64,000 bases of DNA from Clostridia bacterium (GTDB taxonomy: Bacteria; Bacillota; Clostridia; TANB77; CAG-508): NCBI GenBank assembly GCA_900754285.1, contig CAAECB010000080.1, positions 7,056 to 71,055 on the forward strand, written 5' to 3'. Shown in pieces: positions 56,121 to 64,000 of the stretch. Under the pieces are notes generated by a model, which saw nothing but the letters and a program-made list of their open reading frames with translations, was not told where the DNA came from and made no database searches. Within the stretch, counting starts at the first letter, position 1; every line of letters begins with the position of its first letter. Both the position numbers and the translations under genes were made by a program.

Positions 56121-56237
56121 GCACAATATTTTGTGCTTTGTGATTACATTATATACTTTTATTTTTATTTGTCAAGTATTTTGTGCGTTTTTTTTAATTT
56201 TCTTTTAAGTATTGATTTTTTGCACAATCTATTGTAC
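56121..56237. promoter_or_regulatory. Divergent switch promoters with three further operators
   Basis: Operators: GCACAATATTTTGTGC at 56121-56136, a degenerate GTCAAGTATTTTGTGC at 56171-56186 overlapping the leftward -35, and GCACAATCTATTGTAC at 56222-56237. Leftward promoter: TTGACA 56175-56170, TATAAT 56153-56148 (spacer 16). Rightward promoter: TTGATT 56212-56217, TACAAT 56235-56240 (spacer 17), overlapped by the last operator, implying autoregulation. Confidence 0.7.
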
Positions 56238-56263
56238 AATATAGAATAAGAAGGGAGGAAAAA

Positions 56264-56933
56264 ATGTACATTGGAGAAATAATTAAAAACTATAGAATAG
56301 AACATCATTTATCACAAAGAGCTTTTGCTTCAAGAACCTCATTAAGTCCTTCTTATATAAATACATTGGAGAAAATATATAATCCTAAAACCAATAAGGC
56401 ATACTCTGTTACTACAGATGTAGCTAAAGAAATCGCCAATGCTATGAATTTAAGTATTGAGGAATTATTAACTAAATTAGATAAAAGTCAAGAATTTAAT
56501 ATAAATTATTCAAAAACAGATAAACTTGGTAATTCTGTTGTTTCAATCCCTATACTACGGTACAGTTAAAGCAGGATATAATTATTTAGCACAAGAGAAC
56601 TGGATTGGAACTATTGATGTTGAAACTTCATTAGTTGGTAATGGTGATGAATATTTTGCTCTAAAAGTACATGGTGACAGCATGTTCCCTGTTCTTGTTG
56701 AAAACGATATTGTTATTATTAAAAAGCAAAGTGATTTTGAAACTGGAGATATTGTTGTAGCAATTATAAATGGTAATGAGGCAACAATTAAAAAAGGAAA
56801 AAAAAGCGATAACAGTATTTTATTACAACCACTAAACACTGCATATGAACCACTTATATTCACAAAAGAAGAAATGAAATCTATTCCAATAACTATTGTT
56901 GGAATTGTAAAACAATTAAAAAGAGTATTTTAA
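56264..56933 (+). CDS. CI-like repressor (HTH + S24 peptidase); +1 recoded at CGG
   Basis: 222 residues when the C of CGG at 56558-56560 (codon 99) is skipped. N-terminal XRE helix-turn-helix (LSQRAFASRTSLSPSYINTL), then junction SIPIL/GTVKAGYNYLAQENWIG, which contains the LexA-like cleavage region, then S24 domain with KVHGDSMFPVL (Ser) and GNEATIKKGKK (Lys). Unshifted translation stops two codons after CGG and yields only the DNA-binding domain. GGGAGG precedes ATG. Maintains lysogeny. Confidence 0.85.
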
Positions 56934-57091
56934 CTTAAATAAAAAGAGAAATATGCTACAAGTTTGCGACAAGGTACATATTTCTCACATATAAACACTA
57001 TTGAAAGTGATTACTTTTATATTATACACTATAAAAGCCTTCATTTTCAATAGTAAATTTAAAAATTTATTATTAAAATGGAGGTTTTTGT

Positions 57092-58267
57092 ATGAAAAGA
57101 AAAAACAAAAAAACAAAATCAGTTGGGAATGGTGAAGGTTCATTATATTATAGTGAAACTTTACAATGTTGGATTTATCAATATGTTTATAATGGAAAAA
57201 GAAAAACACTAAAACAAAGAAAAAATGAACAAAGTAGAGACTTTAAAAAAAGAGTAACAAGCCTAAAAAATAGTATAGATACTGGCAATTATATTGAAAC
57301 TAACAAAGATACTCTACTTATGATTTTGGAAAGGTATATTGAGCAAAAAAACAAAGATGGGATTACATCAGATAGAACTTATTTAAGAGATACTGAAACA
57401 TTAAATCAAATTAAAAAAACTTGCAATAATTGGATTAATAAGCCTATTCAAAAAGTAACTGTCGAAAATATTGAAGATTCAAAAGAAAATATGAGAAAAT
57501 ATTCCAATAGTACAATTGACAAAATATGGATTTCACTAAAAAAAGGATTTAAGATAGCTTATGCTCGTAGAAAAATATCTTATAATATAATGGAAGATGA
57601 AACATTAACAAAACCTATTTCAAAAAAAGCAGCTAAAGTTGTTACAGCTCTGTCTAAAAAAGAGGAAAAGAAATTGATTAAGATATTGATTTCAAATAAA
57701 CACAAATATAACAATATTCTCTTATTACAACTTTATACTGGAATGAGAATCGGAGAAGTATTAGCTCTATCAAAAGACTGTATTAACTTTAAAAACAATA
57801 CTATTACTGTATATAGAACTATTACTAGAAATATACATGGCAAAGCTATATTAGGAGAACATACAAAAACATTTGATAAAAAAACAGGTATAGATAACGG
57901 AAAAAGAACATTCACTATGAAACCTAATGTAAAAGAAATTATACAAAAAATATATTCTAATAAAATTACAAATATAAATAATTTATTATTTTGGGATTAT
58001 GATAAAAACTTTTTTATAACAGATGGTGAAGTCAATTCATACCTAACAAGATTAAATAACAAATATAAAATATTAGATAATTCAAACGAAACACTATCTA
58101 CTCATAGATTAAGACATACTTTTATAACAAGATGTCAAGAAAATGGAGTAAGTCTACCAGTAATCCAAAAAATAGTCGGACATGTTAAAGGAAGTAAAAT
58201 AACTAATAATATTTATACAGATGTCTCTTTAGATTTTATAACAAAAGAATTAAAAAAAATCCAATAA
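57092..58267 (+). CDS. int: Tyrosine integrase
   Basis: 391 residues. N-terminal AP2-like arm-binding domain (GSLYYSETLQCWIYQYVYNG), core-binding domain, and catalytic domain with TGMRIGE (Arg), HRLRHT (His/Arg), GHVKGS (His) and NIYTDV (Tyr). It lies 87 bases from attR. GGAGG upstream. The 56934-57091 gap holds two hairpins (GAGAAATATG/CATATTTCTC and CTATTGAAA/TTTCAATAG). Confidence 0.95.
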   Translation: MKRKNKKTKSVGNGEGSLYYSETLQCWIYQYVYNGKRKTLKQRKNEQSRDFKKRVTSLKNSIDTGNYIETNKDTLLMILERYIEQKNKDGITSDRTYLRDTETLNQIKKTCNNWINKPIQKVTVENIEDSKENMRKYSNSTIDKIWISLKKGFKIAYARRKISYNIMEDETLTKPISKKAAKVVTALSKKEEKKLIKILISNKHKYNNILLLQLYTGMRIGEVLALSKDCINFKNNTITVYRTITRNIHGKAILGEHTKTFDKKTGIDNGKRTFTMKPNVKEIIQKIYSNKITNINNLLFWDYDKNFFITDGEVNSYLTRLNNKYKILDNSNETLSTHRLRHTFITRCQENGVSLPVIQKIVGHVKGSKITNNIYTDVSLDFITKELKKIQ

Positions 58268-58272
58268 CCCCT

Positions 58273-58295
58273 CTACTGCATTTCTATTGCATTAC
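58273..58295. promoter_or_regulatory. Putative integrase arm-type sites (right)
   Basis: CTACTGCATTT and CTATTGCATTAC, period 11, matching the pair at 20116-20140. Confidence 0.55.
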
Positions 58296-58354
58296 TTTTA
58301 ATATTTAAAACCATATAAATCTTGTATTTTCAAGGCTTATATGGTTTTATAATT

Positions 58355-58430
<76 letters not shown>

Positions 58431-58542
58431 ATTTTATTTTTATTTATAATACTATCATTTTTTGTAATTGTCAAGTTAAAACTTTTTGCTATTCAGGACT
58501 AAAAATTTATAAAGAAGAAAAACAAACTTAAATTTTTTATAA

Positions 58543-58694
58543 GAACAAAAGCGGACATTAATAACATTTGCACTTATTTAGAACATTTTAAAGTCCGCGT
58601 ATTTGTTCGCGCGCGAAATTTGCGAAGCAAATTCCTGTGCATTGTTCTATTTAATATTCTAGGAAGTTCAGAGAACTTTCCTAGAATATTAAAT
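58543..58694 (+). repeat. Full host intergenic repeat plus large hairpin
   Basis: Repeat body 58543-58647 (about 90% like 12227), followed at 58649-58694 by a near-perfect 21-bp palindrome containing TTCTAGGAAGTTC and GAACTTTCCTAGAA. The same hairpin type accompanies the copies at 10319 and 63811. Confidence 0.85.
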
Positions 58695-58757
58695 ACCGTA
58701 TAAGTTCAAAAAAATCAACTTTGTTTCATATTTTTCTGCACTTATACGGTATTTTTA
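58692..58757. terminator. Terminator after phosphohexomutase
   Basis: AATACCGTATAAGT/ACTTATACGGTATT, 14-bp stem with a long loop, T-rich on both sides. Confidence 0.7.
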
Positions 58758-58801
58758 TTTATATTTAATTTTACTCACCATCAATCTAAATATATTTCTT
58801 C

Positions 58802-60532
58802 CTATTCTGTAACTATTTTAACCATGTCTTCTTTTAAATGTTCCAATTTTTCAGCAGCTTTTTTCTCTGACCTAGCCTTAACTCCCATATATAATTTTAT
58901 TTTTGGTTCTGTACCAGAAGGTCTAACACAACACCAGTTATTATTTTCTAATTCATAATAAAGAACATTAGAAGATGGTAAACCTGTTTTTGTAATTTTT
59001 CCATTTTTCATATTTTTTTGGATATCTTTTTGTACATCCATAAATTTTAAAACCTTATATCCAGCAATTTCTGTAATATCTTTTTGTCTAGTTTTCGTCA
59101 TCATATCTTGAATTTCTTGAGCACCTTCTGCTCCTTCTCTAACAATTGAAACTTGTGTTTCTTTATAATATCCATATTTTTTATAAATATCAATCATCAT
59201 ATCCCACAAAGTTTTACCTTGAGATTTTGCATAACATGCTGCTTCACACAAAGCCATTACTGCTGCTATACCATCTTTATCCCTAGCATAATCTCCTATT
59301 AAGCAACCATAACTTTCTTCAAATCCAAATACATATTTATTTTTTCCTGTTTCTTCTGCTTCTCTCATTATTGCTCCAATATTTTTAAATCCTGTTAAAA
59401 CTTCATAACAATCTAAATTATAATTTTTTGCTATTTCTTTTGCCAAGTTTGAAGAAACTATTGTTGTTACAAACATTCCGTTTTCTGGTAAAACACCTTT
59501 TTCTTGCATTTGAGAAATTCTATATTCTGCTATAAGTAATGCTGACATATTTCCTGTATAATCCATATATTCACCAGTTTTGCTGTCTTTTGCAAATACT
59601 CCTAAACGGTCTGCATCTGGGTCAGTTGCTAAAACAACATCTGCATCAACTTTTTTTGCTAACTCTAATGCTAGTTTAAATGCTTTTGGATCTTCTGGAT
59701 TTGGATAATCTACTGTTGGAAAATTTCCATCTGGATCTTTTTGTTCTGGTACTACATATAAATTTTTAATTCCTATTTCTGTCAACAATCTTTCTACTAC
59801 TGTATTTCCTGTTCCATGTAATGGTGTATAAACAACTTTCAAATCTTTTCCTTGTTCTTTTACTATTTCTGGATTTAATACTAAACTTTCTAGTTTTGTT
59901 AAATATTTATCATCCATTTCTGTTCCTATTATATTAAATAATCCTTTTTCTTCTGCTTCTTTTCTATCCATTGTTTTTATTTCTGAAAAATTAGTAACAG
60001 CTTTTACTTTTCCTATAATATCTACATCTCTAGGATTAACTATTTGTGCTCCATCATCCCAATATACTTTATATCCGTTATATTTTGGTGGATTATGACT
60101 TGCTGTTATCATAACACCTGCTGTACATCCTAATTCACGTACAGTAAATGATAATTCTGGTACAGGTCTTAAATTTTCAAATAAATATGTTTTTATCCCA
60201 TTTGCATTTAATATTAATGCTGTTTGTTCACTAAATTCTTTTGACATTTTTCTTGAATCATAACTTATTGCTACACCTTTGTCTTGTGTTCCTTGTTCTA
60301 CTATATAATTTGCCAAACCTTGTGTTGCTTTTCCTACAGTATATTTGTTCATTCTGTTTGTTCCTGCTCCAATTACTCCTCTTAATCCTGCTGTTCCAAA
60401 TTCTAATTCTTTATAAAATCTGTCTTGTATCTCTTTTTCATCTCCCATTATTGATATTAATTCTGATTTTGTTTCTTCATCAAATTCTTCACTTTCACAC
60501 CATCTTTTATATTCTTTCATATAATCTTTCAT
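58802..60532 (-). CDS. pgcA: Phosphoglucomutase/phosphomannomutase
   Basis: 576 residues, usual length. Active-site serine loop TASHNPPKYNGYK, metal-binding DPDADR, sugar-binding GFEESYG, and phosphate-binding RPSGTEPKIK. Interconverts glucose-6-P and glucose-1-P for UDP-glucose, glycolipids and wall polymers. ATG 60532 is preferred; ATG 60541 directly abuts the AAAGG site. Lies downstream of the UDP-sugar pyrophosphorylase. Confidence 0.92.
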   Translation of the reverse strand: MKDYMKEYKRWCESEEFDEETKSELISIMGDEKEIQDRFYKELEFGTAGLRGVIGAGTNRMNKYTVGKATQGLANYIVEQGTQDKGVAISYDSRKMSKEFSEQTALILNANGIKTYLFENLRPVPELSFTVRELGCTAGVMITASHNPPKYNGYKVYWDDGAQIVNPRDVDIIGKVKAVTNFSEIKTMDRKEAEEKGLFNIIGTEMDDKYLTKLESLVLNPEIVKEQGKDLKVVYTPLHGTGNTVVERLLTEIGIKNLYVVPEQKDPDGNFPTVDYPNPEDPKAFKLALELAKKVDADVVLATDPDADRLGVFAKDSKTGEYMDYTGNMSALLIAEYRISQMQEKGVLPENGMFVTTIVSSNLAKEIAKNYNLDCYEVLTGFKNIGAIMREAEETGKNKYVFGFEESYGCLIGDYARDKDGIAAVMALCEAACYAKSQGKTLWDMMIDIYKKYGYYKETQVSIVREGAEGAQEIQDMMTKTRQKDITEIAGYKVLKFMDVQKDIQKNMKNGKITKTGLPSSNVLYYELENNNWCCVRPSGTEPKIKLYMGVKARSEKKAAEKLEHLKEDMVKIVTE

Positions 60533-60693
60533 TAAACTCATCCTTTCTTTTAAATAAAATTTTATATTTTTTATCAGGTAATTTTATTTTTTTATATAAC
60601 TAGCTTAAACAGCTTTAGCAATAAAATTACACATCAAATATGCGACATGATACACTTTAATTGCTTCATGCCGCATGTTCTGCGTAATATTTA

Positions 60694-61938
60694 TTAGTCT
60701 AAATGATGAAATTGTTTATACAATTTTCTAGCAGTTCTTGGGCAGTCAACATCTGCACTATCTGAATTTTTTACAGGTGCAAATTCTTCTTCTCTTTTTA
60801 CACGTAATATTGCCATATCATCAACTTTTCCAAAAGCATCAAACAAAAATGCTTCGAATTTGTATGCATTTGGAGAATCTGGAACAACTAAGTTTCCATC
60901 TTTATCTATATATTTCGCTTTTTTATATGCCACATGATATGGTAATGGGTTTGCACCCATTCTTTCAATTGCTTTTACATTAAATAAATTACACAAAATA
61001 TGTGATTCACCATATAATAATTCTCCATTTTCATCTACGGCTTCTGCCATTTCTTCTGTTATTTCTGAATATTCAATTACATTTGGTTTTCCATTACGTC
61101 TACAAAATACTCCAACTTTTTCATATGGATTTGCTTTAACAACTGATTTGCAGGCTACAGTTACACCTTTGTCTATAGCTATTCCCATAAGAACAGGGTC
61201 TACCATTTTTACAAGGCAATTATCAACTCCACCTATAAATACCCATTCAACACCTAATTCTTTCATTTTATCTACCATTTTATTTTTTACAAGTGCTTCA
61301 TAAATTCCACCATGTCCATCTGCTGCAAGCTTAACAAGTCCATCTTCTCCTATTAAAATTTTTCCTTCTGTATCCATCATTGGTAATTCACCTTGGATAA
61401 AGAAAAATAAATTTTTGTCTTTTTGATATCCAAAATATTTATGTTTTTCAAAGAATTCTATTGTTGCTTTGTTGTTTTCTCTACTTGTCATTATAAACCA
61501 TGGTATTGTAACTCCATATTTTTTTCCTTCTTCTTTTAATGAATCACATAATAGTTCAAATAAAGATTTATGAGAATCTAATCCTATATCAAATGTTCCT
61601 TTTGGTCCATCATGTCCTAGTCTTGTTCCTTGTCCTCCTGCCATTGTTACTGCTGCTAACTTTCCTTCTTTAATTGCCTTTTTCCCTATGTTATCATAAT
61701 ATTTATAGTCATCATATAACTTATACTTGTCCATATATTCCATTGGTGTTATTTCATCACTTGATTGTTTTTGTTCTTGTTTTGTTGTTAAATACAATGA
61801 ATTCATTAATTCAAAGTCTATATTTTGTATTTGTTGTAATAATTCTTTTTGCTTTCTTTCATCTAATTTTTCATATCCATTTAATAATTGCTCTTGATTA
61901 TATTTCTTTAGTAATGCTCTTATTTCTCCTAAGTTCAT
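60694..61938 (-). CDS. UDP-sugar pyrophosphorylase (UDPGP family)
   Basis: 414 residues. Eukaryote-like UDPGP family: nucleotide-binding MAGGQGTRLGHDGPKGTFDI, PWFIMTSRENN, FIGGVDNCLVKM and GESHILCNLFNV. Makes UDP-GlcNAc, UDP-GalNAc or UDP-glucose from UTP and the sugar-1-phosphate; substrate cannot be told from sequence. Next to the hexomutase, so UDP-glucose is plausible. A hairpin ATGCGGCATGA/TCATGTCGCAT lies 60640-60680 between the genes. Confidence 0.85.
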   Translation of the reverse strand: MNLGEIRALLKKYNQEQLLNGYEKLDERKQKELLQQIQNIDFELMNSLYLTTKQEQKQSSDEITPMEYMDKYKLYDDYKYYDNIGKKAIKEGKLAAVTMAGGQGTRLGHDGPKGTFDIGLDSHKSLFELLCDSLKEEGKKYGVTIPWFIMTSRENNKATIEFFEKHKYFGYQKDKNLFFFIQGELPMMDTEGKILIGEDGLVKLAADGHGGIYEALVKNKMVDKMKELGVEWVFIGGVDNCLVKMVDPVLMGIAIDKGVTVACKSVVKANPYEKVGVFCRRNGKPNVIEYSEITEEMAEAVDENGELLYGESHILCNLFNVKAIERMGANPLPYHVAYKKAKYIDKDGNLVVPDSPNAYKFEAFLFDAFGKVDDMAILRVKREEEFAPVKNSDSADVDCPRTARKLYKQFHHLD

Positions 61939-62218
61939 ATCCTATTCCATTCCTTTCCAAAATATATAAATCTTATATTTATTATTTCCTTTATTCGTAT
62001 ATAATAGCAAAAAAATTTCAAGTTGTAAAGTTTTTGTATTATAATATATAAAAAAACACCAAATTTCTGTACATTATTATTTTTACATTCTAAGAATGTC
62101 AGAACATTTTCTTATAATATAAAAAAATATAAAATATTAAATTCTAAGAAAGTCAAATACACCATTCCTAGAATTTAATATCTTTTATTCTACATATATT
62201 TTAAGACACATCAATTTA

Positions 62219-62707
62219 TTATAAACTAATTTTTCCAGCCGTATTAAGAACACCATCATATTGACACACAATATCCTTAACCTGATTTTGTACATCATCA
62301 ATAAAATAGCAATCTATTGAATTAATATTTTTTGAATCAATAATTTCTTGAATATAAGAATTCATTTTTTGAACATAATTTTTTCCGCCTTTAATAAAGA
62401 CTGTGGTTTGCAAGTTTTTAGACGCATTTCTTCTTATGAAATCTAATTTATATAAATCATTTCCACTCCAATCAAGCGCAAAGATTTTGTTTTTTTCATC
62501 TCCACTTAAATTCACATTTTCTAAAACTTTTTTAATTGTATTTTCCAAATCATTTTCTGTTAAAATAATTACATCATGATTTTCTTTTATTTCTTTTTCT
62601 ATATAAGGTAATGTTATAATTTCAAAATGATAATCGCTCACATAAAACGAACATACCCTTTCTTGTTTTTTTACATCCTCATTTGTATTTTCAAATTTAC
62701 TTATCAT
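62219..62707 (-). CDS. Hypothetical protein
   Basis: 162 residues, alpha/beta, no recognised family; central NKIFALDWSGNDLYKLDFIR and C-terminal IDCYFIDDVQNQVKDIVCQY. GGAAGG site before ATG. Divergent from spoIIR. Gap 61939-62218 holds degenerate copies of the TTCTAGGAA-type hairpin and the end of the host repeat (TTTCTGTACATT). Confidence 0.7.
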   Translation of the reverse strand: MISKFENTNEDVKKQERVCSFYVSDYHFEIITLPYIEKEIKENHDVIILTENDLENTIKKVLENVNLSGDEKNKIFALDWSGNDLYKLDFIRRNASKNLQTTVFIKGGKNYVQKMNSYIQEIIDSKNINSIDCYFIDDVQNQVKDIVCQYDGVLNTAGKISL

Positions 62708-63054
62708 AAATTTACCTTCCTTTCAAATATTGAAAGCCTTTTCTTCCGAAGTCCTTTTATTTTCTTTTTCCAAATTTTACCATTTAATTTTAAATATGTC
62801 AATAATATTTCAAATAAAATTCATCTACCTTTTTCGACACAAAATTTCGCCATATTATACTTTTTTTCCCAATTTCAAACCTTTCGACTTTTTCCATATT
62901 TTCTTACTGCAGCAAGTGATATATTAAATCATATAAATCTAAAAATTACAAAATTATTACAAATTTTCTAAAATATTTGCAAAATATTCGACACACATTT
63001 TTTCTTTTTAAAAAAATTTAACGCAATCAAAATTGCAATTTTTTTTCAATTTTT

Positions 63055-63082
63055 GTATAAAATTCTCAAAACTGTAAACAAT
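63055..63082 (+). promoter_or_regulatory. Sigma-F-like promoter of spoIIR
   Basis: GTATA then, 14 bases on, GTAAACAAT, close to the sigma-F consensus GYWTA/GGNRANAMT. SpoIIR is a known sigma-F target in Bacillus. Confidence 0.6.
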
Positions 63083-63127
63083 AAAGATACAGAATATTTT
63101 TCAAAAAAAGTTTAATGGAGGTAACTC

Positions 63128-63793
63128 ATGAAAAAATTATTAAATAAAAAATTTTTTAAAAAAACTCTAATACTCGCAACACTACTATTTATATATGTTA
63201 GTATTTCTGCAATATCATATGCAAAAACAACAGCAAGTGAACTTTCTGATACATTTTTCAGATTACATGTAATAGCAAACAGTGACTCTGTAGAAGATCA
63301 AGCTCTTAAATATAAAGTAAGAGACAATTTAATTTCATATATGAATACAATTTGCAATAACACAATATCCAAAGAAGAAGCCATTACTATTGCATCAAAC
63401 CACTTAGAAGATTTTCAAAAAATAGCAGAGCAAACAATTTTAGAAAACAAGTATAATTATCCTGTAAAAGTTCAAATTGGAAATTTTGATTTTCCAACAA
63501 AAACATATGGAGATATCTCACTTCCTGCAGGAACTTATGATGCATTACGAGTTGAGATTGGAGAAGCCAAAGGTCAAAACTGGTGGTGTGTAATGTTCCC
63601 TCCGCTTTGTTTTATTGATGTAAGCTCTGGGGTTGTTCCCGAAGAATCAAAAGAAATTTTAAAAGAAAATATGTCTGAAGAGGATTTTGCTCTTATTTCT
63701 GATAATAATTCTCATTCTGATATTACTTTTAAATTCAAATTATTAGAATTTTTCGGTAAAAAAGATTTATTTACAGCAAATCATTCAAAATAG
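63128..63793 (+). CDS. spoIIR: Stage II sporulation protein R
   Basis: 221 residues. Signal peptide, then FRLHVIANSDSVEDQALKYK, VRDNL, TYDALRVEIGEAKGQNWWCV, MFPPLCFIDV: full SpoIIR match. Secreted from the forespore to trigger SpoIIGA and pro-sigma-E processing. GGAGG before ATG. Confidence 0.96.
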   Translation: MKKLLNKKFFKKTLILATLLFIYVSISAISYAKTTASELSDTFFRLHVIANSDSVEDQALKYKVRDNLISYMNTICNNTISKEEAITIASNHLEDFQKIAEQTILENKYNYPVKVQIGNFDFPTKTYGDISLPAGTYDALRVEIGEAKGQNWWCVMFPPLCFIDVSSGVVPEESKEILKENMSEEDFALISDNNSHSDITFKFKLLEFFGKKDLFTANHSK

Positions 63794-63810
63794 CATTTAC
63801 ATTTAGAATA

Positions 63811-63937
63811 GAACAAAAGCCATTGGCACTTATTAAAACATTTTAAAGTCCACGTCTTTGTTCCTGTGCGAAATTTGCAAAGCAAATTTCTGTGCATTGT
63901 TATATTTTTATATTATAGGAAGTTCAAAGAACTTTCT
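63811..63937 (+). repeat. Host intergenic repeat copy
   Basis: GAACAAAAGC then CATTGGCACTTATTAA, with the GCGGACATTAATAA segment partly deleted; second hairpin AAATTTGC/GCAAATTT intact, followed by the AGGAAGTTC/GAACTTTC hairpin. Confidence 0.8.
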
Positions 63938-63961
63938 TTTGAAAATAAAATATTATTTAAT

Positions 63962-64000
63962 TAATAGGGACTATATTTTGGAACAAAAAGTCCCTATTGT
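63962..64000 (+). terminator. Terminator-like hairpin at the window end
   Basis: AATAGGGACT/AGTCCCTATT around a 16-nt loop; the T-run, if any, falls at or beyond the edge. Confidence 0.6.

Noticed and set aside
26763..56560. Treating the seven broken prophage genes as pseudogenes or sequencing errors
   Set aside because: Eight independent errors or mutations would have to create an in-frame CGG directly before a glycine codon each time, with no other disabling change in these genes. I kept the recoding reading, while noting that resequencing is the direct test.

Overview
The window is very AT-rich Clostridia-type DNA. The host is an endospore former: it carries spoIIR, a sleB/ypeB cortex-lysis pair, and the Firmicutes order tadA, SRP RNA, dnaX, ebfC, recR. 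The standard code appears to be used (TGA as stop, TGG as Trp). Species cannot be named from the sequence.

Host left arm (1-19991): murF (cut by the window edge); a two-gene operon for giant anchored surface proteins with SpaA/Cna-B and SdrD-B-like domains; a VanW-domain protein; ypeB and sleB; a UgtP-like diacylglycerol glucosyltransferase; then recR, ebfC, dnaX, the SRP RNA, an unknown membrane protein and tadA. Host right arm (58367-64000): the body of tRNA-Arg(CCT), a phosphohexomutase, a UDP-sugar pyrophosphorylase, an unknown protein, and spoIIR with a sigma-F-like promoter. A structured intergenic repeat recurs in the host arms and is absent from the prophage.

Prophage (about 19992-58366, 38.4 kb): a siphovirus integrated at the 3' end of tRNA-Arg, bounded by a 13-bp direct repeat with arm-type repeats inside each end. 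Right to left it holds integrase and a CI-like repressor (plus strand); then, on the minus strand, Cro-like and small regulators, Gp157, ERF annealase, nucleases, a replication organiser and helicase loader, DUF1064, an adenine methyltransferase, many small early genes, an ArpU-like late activator with a promoter carrying three 11-bp iterons, a long structured RNA leader, TerS/TerL, portal, MuF fused to a zinc peptidase, scaffold, capsid, connectors, tail genes, a membrane Mrr-like nuclease cargo gene, tape measure, tail tip, fibres, holin and a C39/SH3 lysin. Small genes at the far left end include a Spo0E-like protein.

Main discovery: seven prophage genes are each interrupted by one extra base (one gene by two), and all eight interruptions lie at an in-frame CGG codon. 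Skipping only the C, so that GGN is read as glycine, restores the full conserved protein each time (TerL, methyltransferase motif I, CI repressor, DUF1064, HK97-gp10-like protein twice, tail-tip protein, a coiled-coil protein). I found no CGG read as an ordinary sense codon in any host or prophage gene here. This points to systematic +1 recoding (C-skipping or CGGN quadruplet decoding) at a codon that is unassigned or very poorly decoded, and not to random decay.
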